A stretch of 64,000 bases of DNA from Serripes groenlandicus (taxonomy: Eukaryota; Mollusca; Bivalvia; Cardiida; Cardiidae), in NCBI GenBank assembly GCA_031761405.1, contig JASEVX010000013.1, positions 45,016,105 through 45,080,104 on the forward strand. The letters are read 5' to 3'. Position 1 is the first letter of the stretch, and each line of letters opens with the position of its first letter. The notes beneath the pieces were generated by a model that saw only the letters and a program-made list of their open reading frames with translations, searched no databases and was not told the DNA's origin. This document shows, in pieces, positions 1-11,606 of the stretch. The position numbers were made by a program, and so were the translations under genes.

Positions 1-153
1 GGAGCAACAGCTTAATTTTTTCAAACATCTGATAAAAGTTATATGAAAATTTGGAAAGAAGCCCCAGTAATCCATACAGCAGTATTTCCAAGCAACTGCC
101 TGCTTATCCTCATTTAGACATTTAGCCCATTGTTGGAAGACGAAGTCCTTACT

Positions 154-403
154 TCGAGGGCTTGGCGTGAAACAGTTGTAACTAACAACCTTTTTGAAAA
201 CCCTGGTTTAGGGGCAACTTTGACCCCTTTGTAAACAATGCAAATTTATGTGTCATTGCTCAGAACGAGCAATGGCACCTACATGTAACTTTCCATTGTT
301 TAACAAGTAAAATGATTTAACGCTTATAAAGACTTTATGGCGAGGTGATTAACCTTGGTAAAAAATCAATTTAAGTTACAACCGTTTCACGCCAAGCCCT
401 CGA
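154..403. mobile_element. Family A miniature inverted-repeat element
   Basis: The termini are TCGAGGGCTTGGCGTGAAAC and its reverse complement, 250 bp apart. The inside is a long imperfect palindrome centred on CATTGCTC...GAGCAATG. No coding capacity is seen. Confidence 0.88.
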
Positions 404-573
404 CTTGTGTTTAAGATCACCCATGGGAAGAGAATAATCTGGTCTTTGTTCAAAGGTGTTCTTTAATTACAGGAACAATATTGCAGATAATAAGTGATTG
501 TGAAATTAAAAGGTGTTTGCTATAGACAGATAATTGCTAAACAAAGGTGGTCTGTAGAACAGGTTTGATTGTA
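404..573. mobile_element. Family G inverted-repeat element
   Basis: Left end CTTGTGTTTAAGATCACCC and right end GGTGGTCTGTAGAACAGG...TTGTA match the ends of the better copy at 25018-25200. It abuts a family A element on its left. Confidence 0.7.
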
Positions 574-626
574 CATGCCTCGTTTGAATACTTTCTCTAC
601 ATGTTGACAATGTTCTCTGTAGACGA

Positions 627-634
627 TGACGTCA
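627..634. promoter_or_regulatory. Palindromic CRE-like site TGACGTCA
   Basis: A perfect TGACGTCA is followed 8 bp on by CATAGTAAC, which resembles an RFX half-site. It is duplicated at 5373-5380 and 10119-10126. No gene is visible nearby, so function is unproven. Confidence 0.3.
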
Positions 635-1584
635 TATATCCATAGTAACGCAGGGAACAAACTTAGACGTGATAATATGGTATTAGAACACATGTTTTTT
701 TATAACAATATTAACGTGTTTGATGCACTTTAAAAGTCAAGGCTATTAACAACGTATGAGAAGTCGAAAACAATGCGTAAGCAATAACTGTTTTGGAGCG
801 ACCAAGGCCGTAACCAGTGTACTATCGGCTTGAATGCAGCCATTAGTATCATGATTTTTTGCCCGTCTGTACATTTAGCTTATTTTGAAATTATCAATCA
901 TACTGTCTTAAATACTTCTTACAAAGTCAACCAAATAACATAAGTACCAAACAGACTGCCTCGTTCAAGAGACGTTTGAACATTTTGACGATATGTTGAC
1001 ATTGTTCTTTGCTAATGTGTACTCCATTTCTACCTGTTTGAAGCGAGTTTTGAAATAATCATTCATACTATCTTTAGTACACGTACTTCTTACAAAGTTA
1101 AACAATTTTCAAAAATACCAACAAAAATGCCATGTTTAGGGGAACATTTGTAACATGTTCACGATATGTTGACATTGTTCTTTGCTGATGTGTATTCCAT
1201 TTCTACTAGCAAAAATGCCATGTTTAGGGGAACATTTGTAAAATGTCCACGATGTGTCATATTCCATTTAATTCCTTCTAAAATATCAATAGTTTCCCAA
1301 CATTTTCAGGAGGAGATTTTGAAAATATAATAAGCCATTTCTCTGTTCTACTCTATTCAATGATTCCTCTTCAATTGCTTCCTATTTGTCGCCTTTTACA
1401 AGAGTTAAACTTGACTATTTGCCTTTTCAACCGATTTTAACTTCTATAATCATCGATTTACAGGTGTGTAACGCTGTTTTAATCAGTATTTCAGTTATAT
1501 CATGGTGTTACATTTGTTAAATTACCACTGCTACAGGTACAACTAATGCTGACGCTGACACATCAGTCATAATTATATGCCTGC

Positions 1585-1875
1585 AACCCTAAGTGACAAG
1601 GACCGAAGCAATTACTACTATGTTTGAAGGTCGTTGGTATGACCCAATTGGGATCAAATCCTGTTCACTACCGCTGCAAATGCGGTCATTTTGGAGTAAT
1701 TGGCTTCGAGGATATGGAACCGGGCGTACAAGGTTTGATTCCCGTTCGCTGAGATCATGATGGAGTGCTCATGGTAAAATAAGGCTCATTTCCTAACCTG
1801 GTACTGGTTAGCTTATCCACGGATCATGGATTTAACGCCGCTTTAAACATCTCATATCGCGACGTACAGGAAAAA
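1585..1875. mobile_element. Two abutting SINE fragments
   Basis: 1585-1690 reads as the reverse of a SINE (GGTATGACCC...GGGATCAAA). 1690-1875 reads forward (GGTTTGATTCCC, then CTGGTACTGGTTAGC). The body phrase TTTAACGCCGCTTTAAAC follows. The same pair recurs at 6331-6621. Confidence 0.55.
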
Positions 1876-1932
1876 GTGACACTGGTTCCACCTTTACCTG
1901 CTGGAGCTCAAGAGTTTCATTGGTCTAATTAT

Positions 1933-2149
1933 GAGCCGTTCCACGAGAAAATCAACATGGTGGACTCTGCGTAAATTATCGACCCGGATCAGCCTAAGCA
2001 TGCCGCGTAGTCTAATCCGGTCAGAAACTTTTCTGTCTCCTGTTGATTTTCCATTTCAGGAATCATTACTATATACCTCTATTTCCCTTAGACGAAATGA
2101 GTCGGTCCGGATTACCCTGCGCCGCTTGCACAGGCTGATCCGGGTCGAT
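1933..2149. mobile_element. Family B palindromic element, right end missing
   Basis: Starts GAGCCGTTCCACGAGAAAA and includes the family phrases GACCCGGATCAGCCTAAGC and TACCTCTATTTCCC. It runs directly into a second B copy. Array copy at 6679-6895. Confidence 0.85.
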
Positions 2150-2397
2150 ATAAACCAACAGTGTTGACTCTGCGTAAAGTATCGACCCGGATCAGCCTAA
2201 GCATGCCGCGTAGTCTAACCCGGACAGACATTTTTCGTTTCCTGTGGATTTTATGTTTCAGGAATCATTACTCTATACCTCTATCTCCCTTAGACGGAAT
2301 GAGTCGGCCCGGATTAGCCTGCGCGGCTTGCGCAGGCTGATCTGGGTCGATACGTTACGCAGAGTCCATACTGTTGGTTATCTCGTGGAACAGCTAA
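2150..2397. mobile_element. Family B element, left end missing
   Basis: Begins at AACCAACAGTGTTGACTCTG and ends with TCTCGTGGAACAGCT, the reverse complement of the left terminus. It is fused head-to-tail to the copy at 1933. Array copy at 6896-7143. Confidence 0.85.
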
Positions 2398-2425
2398 TAT
2401 AACAAAATATTTACATACCTAAGAA

Positions 2426-2590
2426 TGGCCCGGTGGTTTTAAGTAGTTAAAACGCTGGACTGTCAATCTAGAGGTTCGGATTTCAAATCCCAGAATGGGT
2501 TATGGAATTTGGTTAGATGCTTTTAATTGTCTCCAATTTGTCTACAGGTTAAGTACTGGTCCATTCAGGAAAAAATAGCCTCGAGTTTAT
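2426..2590 (+). mobile_element. tRNA-headed SINE, partial
   Basis: A tRNA-like head starts GGCCCGGTGGTTTTAAGTAG and carries the B-box-like GGTTCGGATTTCAAATCCC. The body decays after TTAAGTACTGG. Array copy at 7172-7336. Confidence 0.6.
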
Positions 2591-2599
2591 CGATGCCAC

Positions 2600-3240
2600 T
2601 CGTTGAGCACGTTTTAGAACTAATGGGTCGTTTCGGAAAAGGATAGGGTATAGCACCCGGACTCCCTTATATCTAATTCTGTCTCTTGAAATTATTTGCA
2701 ACTGTCAGATGCTTATACATTATATAGGTTGCTTTGTCAAATGGGCGTATATAATTTATTAAAAAGCTAATGGTCAATCAGAGCATTTGATCTGTACAAA
2801 ATATTTATATTGAACTTATTTTTTTTTACATCGACTGCTTTTATATTTCACGCTCGATGTCAGCTTCCTCCAGACTTAATCAGTACTCGTGTGGTGCCGT
2901 TTGTGTGGACAAACCCCAAAGGCAGAACCCGGGACCTATGGTATTACGCTTTGCAAATGCACGACTGTATTTACATTTTCTTCGTTAAATTTTCAGCCTT
3001 TAAATCGAGATACACGTTACGTGCATTAAATATCCTAAATATTGAATGTGTGAACAAGAAAGAGAACTCCGTTTACAACGAAACAGTCTGACATACAGTA
3101 ATTATCGGTCTTTCCGTAAGAAAATTAATTTGAATTGTAATTCATAATTTTGAAACGGTGAACAACCGCCTCGCGAGGACTGGTTTCGTAGCCAGGAAGG
3201 AGACATTTGAGTGATTGATAAATGTTTGAAATGCTTGTTT
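2600..3240. other. No recognised gene
   Basis: AT-rich sequence. A 93-codon open stretch at 2810-3091 has no recognisable motif and is repeated only because the whole unit is (7556-7837). I do not call it a gene. Confidence 0.5.
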
Positions 3241-3250
3241 CACAAAACCG

Positions 3251-3500
3251 CCTCGGTGGTGTAGTGGTAGAGCGTCTGCCTCGGGTGCGGGCGGTCGTTG
3301 GTTCAATCCCAGGCTAGAATATACCAAATACTTTAACAATGGTAATACTGGCTTACCTTCTTGGCACTAAGGGTGACAGGGTTACATGTAGCCTTACGAC
3401 TGACTGGCTGGTGTCAGGATAAATGGACCAGTAGTACTGTTAACTTACCCAGGAACCACCGTGATATAACTGAAACCTTGTTGAAAAGTGTCGTAAACAC
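3251..3500 (+). mobile_element. tRNA-derived SINE
   Basis: The head GCCTCGGTGGTGTAGTGGTA contains an A-box-like stretch, and GGTTCAATCCC is a B-box. The body contains CGACTGACTGGCTGGTGTC, GGACCAGTAGTACTG and the tail phrase CGTGATATAACTGAAA, which are shared by all S copies in this window. Array copy at 7997-8246. Confidence 0.82.
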
Positions 3501-3889
3501 TAAGCAATAAATGTTCTTTCCCTTTGTTACACAATCTTACCTCACATAACGGAAACTCTGTAGAAAAATAAAAGGTTTTTAATGCAAACGTTTCGTTATG
3601 CCAACATAAGTCGACGTAGCTGATTGCTAAGGAATATAAAGTAGGCCGGTATGGACCCAACCGGTGTGTCAAGGTTTGAAACGGGTCGTCCCTTCGCCTA
3701 CCTTTGCAATTTCAAAGCGAGTTAGCAAAAACGTGTGTTTTTAGTGGAACAGCCAGCCACCTGCGATGTGAAAGAACCAACGATTTGATACCTGCTGAGT
3801 TCACTCCCTGTCACCTTTTTACAAGGTCTAACCTCTCATAACCTTTCTTTAGAGCAAAGATGTGTCTAGTACAACATTTTTATGTTCCC

Positions 3890-4005
3890 AACATCTGTGT
3901 ATAAAGACCAACCACAAGACGACAACAATGTGATCTTTGTTCACAGATGGTCTTTATATGCAGGTTCATTTATGCAGAAAGGGTGGTTGCTAAACACAAA
4001 GTTTT
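3890..4005. mobile_element. Family G fragment
   Basis: Contains TGTGTATAAAGACCAACCAC, GATCTTTGTTCACAGATGG and GGTTGCTAAACACAAAG, matching the inner part of the G copy at 25018. Array copy at 8636-8751. Confidence 0.55.
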
Positions 4006-4112
4006 TAGTGCAACAGTTTTTCGTCCTTCCCCATCATCTGATAAAAGGTCAAAGGATATTATGGATCAATGGTCTAAAGAAAAGGATGGTTTGGTACAAC
4101 AATACGACGTAA

Positions 4113-4362
4113 GAGCCGTTCCACGAGAAAACAAATATTCAGGACTATGCGTAATGTGTCGGCCCAGATCAGCCTGCGCAGTCCACACAGGTTAATCCGG
4201 GCCGACACATTCCGTCTCAGGGGGATAGAGGTATAGAGTAATTATTCCTGAAACAGGAAAACCACAGGAGGCGAACAGTGTATGTCCGGGCTAGCCTGCG
4301 CTGCATGCCTAGTGTGATCCGGGTCGATATTTTACGCAGATTCCACAATGTTGATTTTAAAA
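4113..4362. mobile_element. Family B element
   Basis: GAGCCGTTCCACGAGAAAA start. Internal phrases GTGTCGGCCCAGATCAGCC, GGGGGATAGAGGTATAGAG and GATCCGGGTCGATATTTTAC are present. The right terminus is degraded. Array copy at 8859-9108. Confidence 0.85.
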
Positions 4363-4899
4363 TGACCCGTTTCTCACTGCATGTGTTTTGAATCTAAAAC
4401 GGAAACCGTAGGTTTGGATTGGTCAAACATGGACGTGTTACCAAGATATCTATCGACTTGAAATTACCTATTAAACGCATCTTCTAATAAAAAAAACTGG
4501 CAGCATAGCAACAATAAGTTGTTCACCAAAACAACTTAAAATGATTACAAATTAAAGTGTTATTGAGACACGATGCAGTTCATATTTAATTTGTTCTTAC
4601 TAATGATTAGAAAAATATGTGTATGCAATTCCTGACAGACATGATTCCAAACGAACAGACTTTACAAGCAACTAGCTGTTTTTCAAAATAGTCTGTTAGC
4701 CCATTGGTGGAAGACAAAAAACGCTTATCACAGGCACAAGTTTTTGGGAGCAACAGCTTAATTTTTTCAAACATCTGATAAAAGTTATATGAAAATTTGG
4801 AAAGAAGCCCCAGTAATCCATACAGCAGTATTTCCAAGCAACTGCCTGCTTATCCTCATTTAGACATTTAGCCCATTGTTGGAAGACGAAGTCCTTACT

Positions 4900-5149
4900 T
4901 CGAGGGCTTGGCGTGAAACAGTTGTAACTAACAACCTTTTTGAAAACCCTGGTTTAGGGGCAACTTTGACCCCTTTGTAAACAATGCAAATTTATGTGTC
5001 ATTGCTCAGAACGAGCAATGGCACCTACATGTAACTTTCCATTGTTTAACAAGTAAAATGATTTAACGCTTATAAAGACTTTATGGCGAGGTGATTAACC
5101 TTGGTAAAAAATCAATTTAAGTTACAACCGTTTCACGCCAAGCCCTCGA
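4900..5149. mobile_element. Family A element (array copy)
   Basis: Same element as at 154-403, carried in the next 4,746-bp unit. Confidence 0.88.
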
Positions 5150-5319
5150 CTTGTGTTTAAGATCACCCATGGGAAGAGAATAATCTGGTCTTTGTTCAAA
5201 GGTGTTCTTTAATTACAGGAACAATATTGCAGATAATAAGTGATTGTGAAATTAAAAGGTGTTTGCTATAGACAGATAATTGCTAAACAAAGGTGGTCTG
5301 TAGAACAGGTTTGATTGTA
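5150..5319. mobile_element. Family G element (array copy)
   Basis: Array copy of 404-573. Confidence 0.7.
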
Positions 5320-6678
5320 CATGCCTCGTTTGAATACTTTCTCTACATGTTGACAATGTTCTCTGTAGACGATGACGTCATATATCCATAGTAACGCAGG
5401 GAACAAACTTAGACGTGATAATATGGTATTAGAACACATGTTTTTTTATAACAATATTAACGTGTTTGATGCACTTTAAAAGTCAAGGCTATTAACAACG
5501 TATGAGAAGTCGAAAACAATGCGTAAGCAATAACTGTTTTGGAGCGACCAAGGCCGTAACCAGTGTACTATCGGCTTGAATGCAGCCATTAGTATCATGA
5601 TTTTTTGCCCGTCTGTACATTTAGCTTATTTTGAAATTATCAATCATACTGTCTTAAATACTTCTTACAAAGTCAACCAAATAACATAAGTACCAAACAG
5701 ACTGCCTCGTTCAAGAGACGTTTGAACATTTTGACGATATGTTGACATTGTTCTTTGCTAATGTGTACTCCATTTCTACCTGTTTGAAGCGAGTTTTGAA
5801 ATAATCATTCATACTATCTTTAGTACACGTACTTCTTACAAAGTTAAACAATTTTCAAAAATACCAACAAAAATGCCATGTTTAGGGGAACATTTGTAAC
5901 ATGTTCACGATATGTTGACATTGTTCTTTGCTGATGTGTATTCCATTTCTACTAGCAAAAATGCCATGTTTAGGGGAACATTTGTAAAATGTCCACGATG
6001 TGTCATATTCCATTTAATTCCTTCTAAAATATCAATAGTTTCCCAACATTTTCAGGAGGAGATTTTGAAAATATAATAAGCCATTTCTCTGTTCTACTCT
6101 ATTCAATGATTCCTCTTCAATTGCTTCCTATTTGTCGCCTTTTACAAGAGTTAAACTTGACTATTTGCCTTTTCAACCGATTTTAACTTCTATAATCATC
6201 GATTTACAGGTGTGTAACGCTGTTTTAATCAGTATTTCAGTTATATCATGGTGTTACATTTGTTAAATTACCACTGCTACAGGTACAACTAATGCTGACG
6301 CTGACACATCAGTCATAATTATATGCCTGCAACCCTAAGTGACAAGGACCGAAGCAATTACTACTATGTTTGAAGGTCGTTGGTATGACCCAATTGGGAT
6401 CAAATCCTGTTCACTACCGCTGCAAATGCGGTCATTTTGGAGTAATTGGCTTCGAGGATATGGAACCGGGCGTACAAGGTTTGATTCCCGTTCGCTGAGA
6501 TCATGATGGAGTGCTCATGGTAAAATAAGGCTCATTTCCTAACCTGGTACTGGTTAGCTTATCCACGGATCATGGATTTAACGCCGCTTTAAACATCTCA
6601 TATCGCGACGTACAGGAAAAAGTGACACTGGTTCCACCTTTACCTGCTGGAGCTCAAGAGTTTCATTGGTCTAATTAT

Positions 6679-7143
6679 GAGCCGTTCCACGAGAAAATCA
6701 ACATGGTGGACTCTGCGTAAATTATCGACCCGGATCAGCCTAAGCATGCCGCGTAGTCTAATCCGGTCAGAAACTTTTCTGTCTCCTGTTGATTTTCCAT
6801 TTCAGGAATCATTACTATATACCTCTATTTCCCTTAGACGAAATGAGTCGGTCCGGATTACCCTGCGCCGCTTGCACAGGCTGATCCGGGTCGATATAAA
6901 CCAACAGTGTTGACTCTGCGTAAAGTATCGACCCGGATCAGCCTAAGCATGCCGCGTAGTCTAACCCGGACAGACATTTTTCGTTTCCTGTGGATTTTAT
7001 GTTTCAGGAATCATTACTCTATACCTCTATCTCCCTTAGACGGAATGAGTCGGCCCGGATTAGCCTGCGCGGCTTGCGCAGGCTGATCTGGGTCGATACG
7101 TTACGCAGAGTCCATACTGTTGGTTATCTCGTGGAACAGCTAA
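6679..7143. mobile_element. Fused pair of family B elements (array copy)
   Basis: Array copy of the 1933-2397 pair. Confidence 0.85.
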
Positions 7144-7171
7144 TATAACAAAATATTTACATACCTAAGAA

Positions 7172-7336
7172 TGGCCCGGTGGTTTTAAGTAGTTAAAACG
7201 CTGGACTGTCAATCTAGAGGTTCGGATTTCAAATCCCAGAATGGGTTATGGAATTTGGTTAGATGCTTTTAATTGTCTCCAATTTGTCTACAGGTTAAGT
7301 ACTGGTCCATTCAGGAAAAAATAGCCTCGAGTTTAT
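7172..7336 (+). mobile_element. tRNA-headed SINE, partial (array copy)
   Basis: Array copy of 2426-2590. Confidence 0.6.
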
Positions 7337-7996
7337 CGATGCCACTCGTTAAGCACGTTTTAGAACTAATGGGTCGTTTCGGAAAAGGATAGGGTATAGC
7401 ACCCGGACTCCCTTATATCTAATTCTGTCTCTTGAAATTATTTGCAACTGTCAGATGCTTATACATTATATAGGTTGCTTTGTCAAATGGGCGTATATAA
7501 TTTATTAAAAAGCTAATGGTCAATCAGAGCATTTGATCTGTACAAAATATTTATATTGAACTTATTTTTTTTTACATCGACTGCTTTTATATTTCACGCT
7601 CGATGTCAGCTTCCTCCAGACTTAATCAGTACTCGTGTGGTGCCGTTTGTGTGGACAAACCCCAAAGGCAGAACCCGGGACCTATGGTATTACGCTTTGC
7701 AAATGCACGACTGTATTTACATTTTCTTCGTTAAATTTTCAGCCTTTAAATCGAGATACACGTTACGTGCATTAAATATCCTAAATATTGAATGTGTGAA
7801 CAAGAAAGAGAACTCCGTTTACAACGAAACAGTCTGACATACAGTAATTATCGGTCTTTCCGTAAGAAAATTAATTTGAATTGTAATTCATAATTTTGAA
7901 ACGGTGAACAACCGCCTCGCGAGGACTGGTTTCGTAGCCAGGAAGGAGACATTTGAGTGATTGATAAATGTTTGAAATGCTTGTTTCACAAAACCG

Positions 7997-8246
7997 CCTC
8001 GGTGGTGTAGTGGTAGAGCGTCTGCCTCGGGTGCGGGCGGTCGTTGGTTCAATCCCAGGCTAGAATATACCAAATACTTTAACAATGGTAATACTGGCTT
8101 ACCTTCTTGGCACTAAGGGTGACAGGGTTACATGTAGCCTTACGACTGACTGGCTGGTGTCAGGATAAATGGAACAGTAGTACTGTTAACTTACCCAGGA
8201 ACCACCGTGATATAACTGAAACCTTGTTGAAAAGTGTCGTAAACAC
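7997..8246 (+). mobile_element. tRNA-derived SINE (array copy)
   Basis: Array copy of 3251-3500 with one noticed substitution (GGAACAG for GGACCAG). Confidence 0.82.
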
Positions 8247-8635
8247 TAAGCAATAAATGTTCTTTCCCTTTGTTACACAATCTTACCTCACATAACGGAA
8301 ACTCTGTAGAAAAATAAAAGGTTTTTAATGCAAACGTTTCGTTATGCCAACATAAGTCGACGTAGCTGATTGCTAAGGAATATAAAGTAGGCCGGTATGG
8401 ACCCAACCGGTGTGTCAAGGTTTGAAACGGGTCGTCCCTTCGCCTACCTTTGCAATTTCAAAGCGAGTTAGCAAAAACGTGTGTTTTTAGTGGAACAGCC
8501 AGCCACCTGCGATGTGAAAGAACCAACGATTTGATACCTGCTGAGTTCACTCCCTGTCACCTTTTTACAAGGTCTAACCTCTCATAACCTTTCTTTAGAG
8601 CAAAGATGTGTCTAGTACAACATTTTTATTTTCCC

Positions 8636-8751
8636 AACATCTGTGTATAAAGACCAACCACAAGACGACAACAATGTGATCTTTGTTCACAGATGGTCTT
8701 TATATGCAGGTTCATTTATGCAGAAAGGGTGGTTGCTAAACACAAAGTTTT
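8636..8751. mobile_element. Family G fragment (array copy)
   Basis: Array copy of 3890-4005. Confidence 0.55.
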
Positions 8752-8858
8752 TAGTGCAACAGTTTTTCGTCCTTCCCCATCATCTGATAAAAGGTCAAAG
8801 GATATTATGGATCAATGGTCTAAAGAAAAGGATGGTTTGGTACAACAATACGACGTAA

Positions 8859-9108
8859 GAGCCGTTCCACGAGAAAACAAATATTCAGGACTATGCGTAA
8901 TGTGTCGGCCCAGATCAGCCTGCGCAGTCCACACAGGTTAATCCGGGCCGACACATTCCGTCTCAGGGGGATAGAGGTATAGAGTAATTATTCCTGAAAC
9001 AGGAAAACCACAGGAGGCGAACAGTGTATGTCCGGGCTAGCCTGCGCTGCATGCCTAGTGTGATCCGGGTCGATATTTTACGCAGATTCCACAATGTTGA
9101 TTTTAAAA
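8859..9108. mobile_element. Family B element (array copy)
   Basis: Array copy of 4113-4362. Confidence 0.85.
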
Positions 9109-9645
9109 TGACCCGTTTCTCACTGCATGTGTTTTGAATCTAAAACGGAAACCGTAGGTTTGGATTGGTCAAACATGGACGTGTTACCAAGATATCTATC
9201 GACTTGAAATTACCTATTAAACGCATCTTCTAATAAAAAAAACTGGCAGCATAGCAACAATAAGTTGTTCACCAAAACAACTTAAAATGATTACAAATTA
9301 AAGTGTTATTGAGACACGATGCAGTTCATATTTCATTTGTTCTTACTAATGATTAGAAAAATATGTGTATGCAATTCCTGACAGACATGATTCCAAACGA
9401 ACAGACTTTACAAGCAACTAGCTGTTTTTCAAAATAGTCTGTTAGCCCATTGGTGGAAGACAAAAAACGCTTATCACAGGCACAAGTTTTTGGGAGCAAC
9501 AGCTTAATTTTTTCAAACATCTGATAAAAGTTATATGAAAATTTGGAAAGAAGCCCCAGTAATCCATACAGCAGTATTTCCAAGCAACTGCCTGCTTATC
9601 CTCATTTAGACATTTAGCCCATTGTTGGAAGACGAAGTCCTTACT

Positions 9646-9895
9646 TCGAGGGCTTGGCGTGAAACAGTTATAACTAACAACCTTTTTGAAAACCCTGGTT
9701 TAGGGGCAACTTTGACCCCTTTGTAAACAATGCAAATTTATGTGTCATTGCTCAGAACGAGCAATGGCACCTACATGTAACTTTCCATTGTTTAACAAGT
9801 AAAATGATTTAACGCTTATAAAGACTTTATGGCGAGGTGATTAACCTTGGTAAAAAATCAATTTAAGTTACAACCGTTTCACGCCAAGCCCTCGA
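9646..9895. mobile_element. Family A element (array copy)
   Basis: Third array copy, differing by single bases such as GTTATAAC for GTTGTAAC near the left terminus. Confidence 0.88.
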
Positions 9896-10065
9896 CTTGG
9901 GTTTAAGATCACCCATGGGAAGAGAATAATCTGGTCTTTGTTCAAAGGTGTTCTTTAATTACAGGAACAATATTGCAGATAATAAGTGATTGTGAAATTA
10001 AAAGGTGTTTGCAATAGACAGATAATTGCTAAACAAAGGTGGTCTGTAGAACAGGTTTGATTGTA
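9896..10065. mobile_element. Family G element (array copy)
   Basis: Array copy of 404-573. Confidence 0.7.
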
Positions 10066-10615
10066 CATGCCTCGTTTGAATACTTTCTCTACATGTTGAC
10101 AATGTTCTCTGTAGACGATGACGTCATATATCCATAGTAACGCAGGGAACAAACTTAGACGTGATAATATGGTATTAGAACACATGTTTTTTTATAACAA
10201 TATTAACGTGTTTGATGCACTTTAAAAGTCAAGGCTATTAACAACGTATGAGAAGTCGAAAACAATGCGTAAGCAATAACTGTTTTGGAGCGACCAAGGC
10301 CGTAACCAGTGTACTATCGGCTTGAATGCAGCCATTAGTATCATGATTTTTTGCCCGTCTGTACATTTAGCTTATTTTGAAATTATCAATCATACTGTCT
10401 TAAATACTTCTTACAAAGTCAACCAAATAACAAAAGTACCAAACAGACTGCCTCGTTCAAGAGACGTTTGAACATTTTGACGATATGTTGACATTGTTCT
10501 TTGCTAATGTGTACTCCATTTCTACCTGTTTGAAGCGAGTTTTGAAATAATCATTCATACTATCTTTAGTACACGTACTTCTTACAAAGTTAAACAATTT
10601 TCAAAAATACCAACA

Positions 10616-10965
10616 AAAATGCCATGTTTAGGGGAACATTTGTAACATGTTCACGATATGTTGACATTGTTCTTTGCTGATGTGTATTCCATTTCTACTA
10701 GCAAAAATGCCATGTTTAGGGGAACATTTGTAAAATGTCCACGATGTGTTGTCATTTTTCTTTGCTGATGTGTACTCCATTTCTACCAGCAAAAATGCCA
10801 TGTTTAGGGGAACATTTGTAACATGTCCACGATGTGTTGTCATTTTTCTTTGCAGATATGTACTCCATTTCTACCAGCAAAAATGCCATGTTTAGGGGAA
10901 CATTTGTAACATGTTCACGATATGTTGACATTGTTCTTTGCTGATGTGTACGCCATATACCCACC
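10616..10965. repeat. 88-bp minisatellite, four copies
   Basis: The phrase AAAAATGCCATGTTTAGGGG starts at 10616, 10703, 10791 and 10879, giving a period of 87-88 bp. Two monomers are present in the inner array units (about 1124-1260 and 5870-6006). Confidence 0.92.
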
Positions 10966-11081
10966 CATAGACATGCATGTCAGCGTCTTAAAGCGAAATA
11001 AAATATTCCAAGATAAGACGATGTTTTTTACAATCTTAATTGGTATAAGAAATCGGAAACTGCGTCAGCAATTTCTGGCTT

Positions 11082-11606
11082 GTAGCTACAGTTAAGAACA
11101 TCTTGAAATTGACAAATTTACCGTTCACGCTCCGCTTCGTTCCGTTCCGCTCCGCTTACGTTCCAATCCGCTTTCAAAGCGTTCACTCATTCATAACATT
11201 GTGATTGCTTTTTTCCGTTCCGTTCAGATTGAGCGTTTTTTTACGCTCACTCGGAACGCTTTTTTTCAATACAATCGTTAGTAGCAAATCGTACTACGAA
11301 AATGATCTCATTAATAATATTTGTTACATTCTTATTCAATCGGATACTTAAGTGTCTTATAAAACAAAAGTTTAGTATATACAAATATGACTTTTAATAA
11401 AATAGTTTCGTAAAATAATTATCGGATAGTTGTTGCAACCGTTCAATGAGCGAATGATTGGATTTTGCAATCATTATGATTGTTTCGTTCAGAGCGCAAA
11501 ATTCCGTTCCGCTCATAAAGCGTTCCAACTTCGTTCCAATCACGCTCACGATCCAATCACGTTCCGCTCAGATTGTCAATTTCATGATGTTCTTAACTGT
11601 AACTAC
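11082..11606. mobile_element. TIR element with GTTCCGCTCC-rich interior
   Basis: The left end GTAGCTACAGTTAAGAACAT (from 11082) and the reverse complement of the right end (to 11606) agree over about 32 nt with two mismatches. Both inner arms are full of GTTCCG/CGCTCC/CGTTCCAATC motifs on the same strand, unlike the AT-rich surroundings. The flanks join cleanly (GGCTTGTAGCTAC before, CTACCAAGGCCGT after), suggesting a short CTAC or TAC target duplication. No transposase is encoded. Confidence 0.8.

Larger units (their letters stand above)
1..1257. repeat. Partial first unit of a 4,746-bp tandem array
   Basis: Positions 1-1257 recur at 4747-6003 and 9493-10749 with only a few single-base differences. 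The window edge truncates this unit. Its phase is set from the right end of the array, where identity stops at about 10749. Confidence 0.93.
1258..6003. repeat. Full unit 1 of the 4,746-bp tandem array
   Basis: Every landmark in this unit recurs exactly 4,746 bp downstream. I noticed only scattered substitutions between units, for example G/A at about 2610 versus 7356, C/A at about 3434 versus 8180, G/T at about 3884 versus 8630, and A/C at about 4591 versus 9337. The unit holds A, B, G and S elements and no convincing gene. Its short reading frames are duplicated along with it and carry no recognisable domain. Such high identity implies a very recent duplication or an assembly error. Confidence 0.93.
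6004..10749. repeat. Full unit 2 of the 4,746-bp tandem array
   Basis: This is the second complete unit. Identity with the earlier units ends at about 10749, inside an 88-bp minisatellite. The minisatellite has two monomers in the inner units and four at this outer edge, so the duplication breakpoint probably lies within it. Confidence 0.92.

Noticed and set aside
1931..2167. Conserved 78-codon frame repeated at 6677
   Set aside because: Both lie in palindromic family B elements; conservation comes from the 4,746-bp duplication.
10616..10965. CRISPR-like direct repeats
   Set aside because: 88-bp tandem repeat without unique spacers, in a eukaryotic context.
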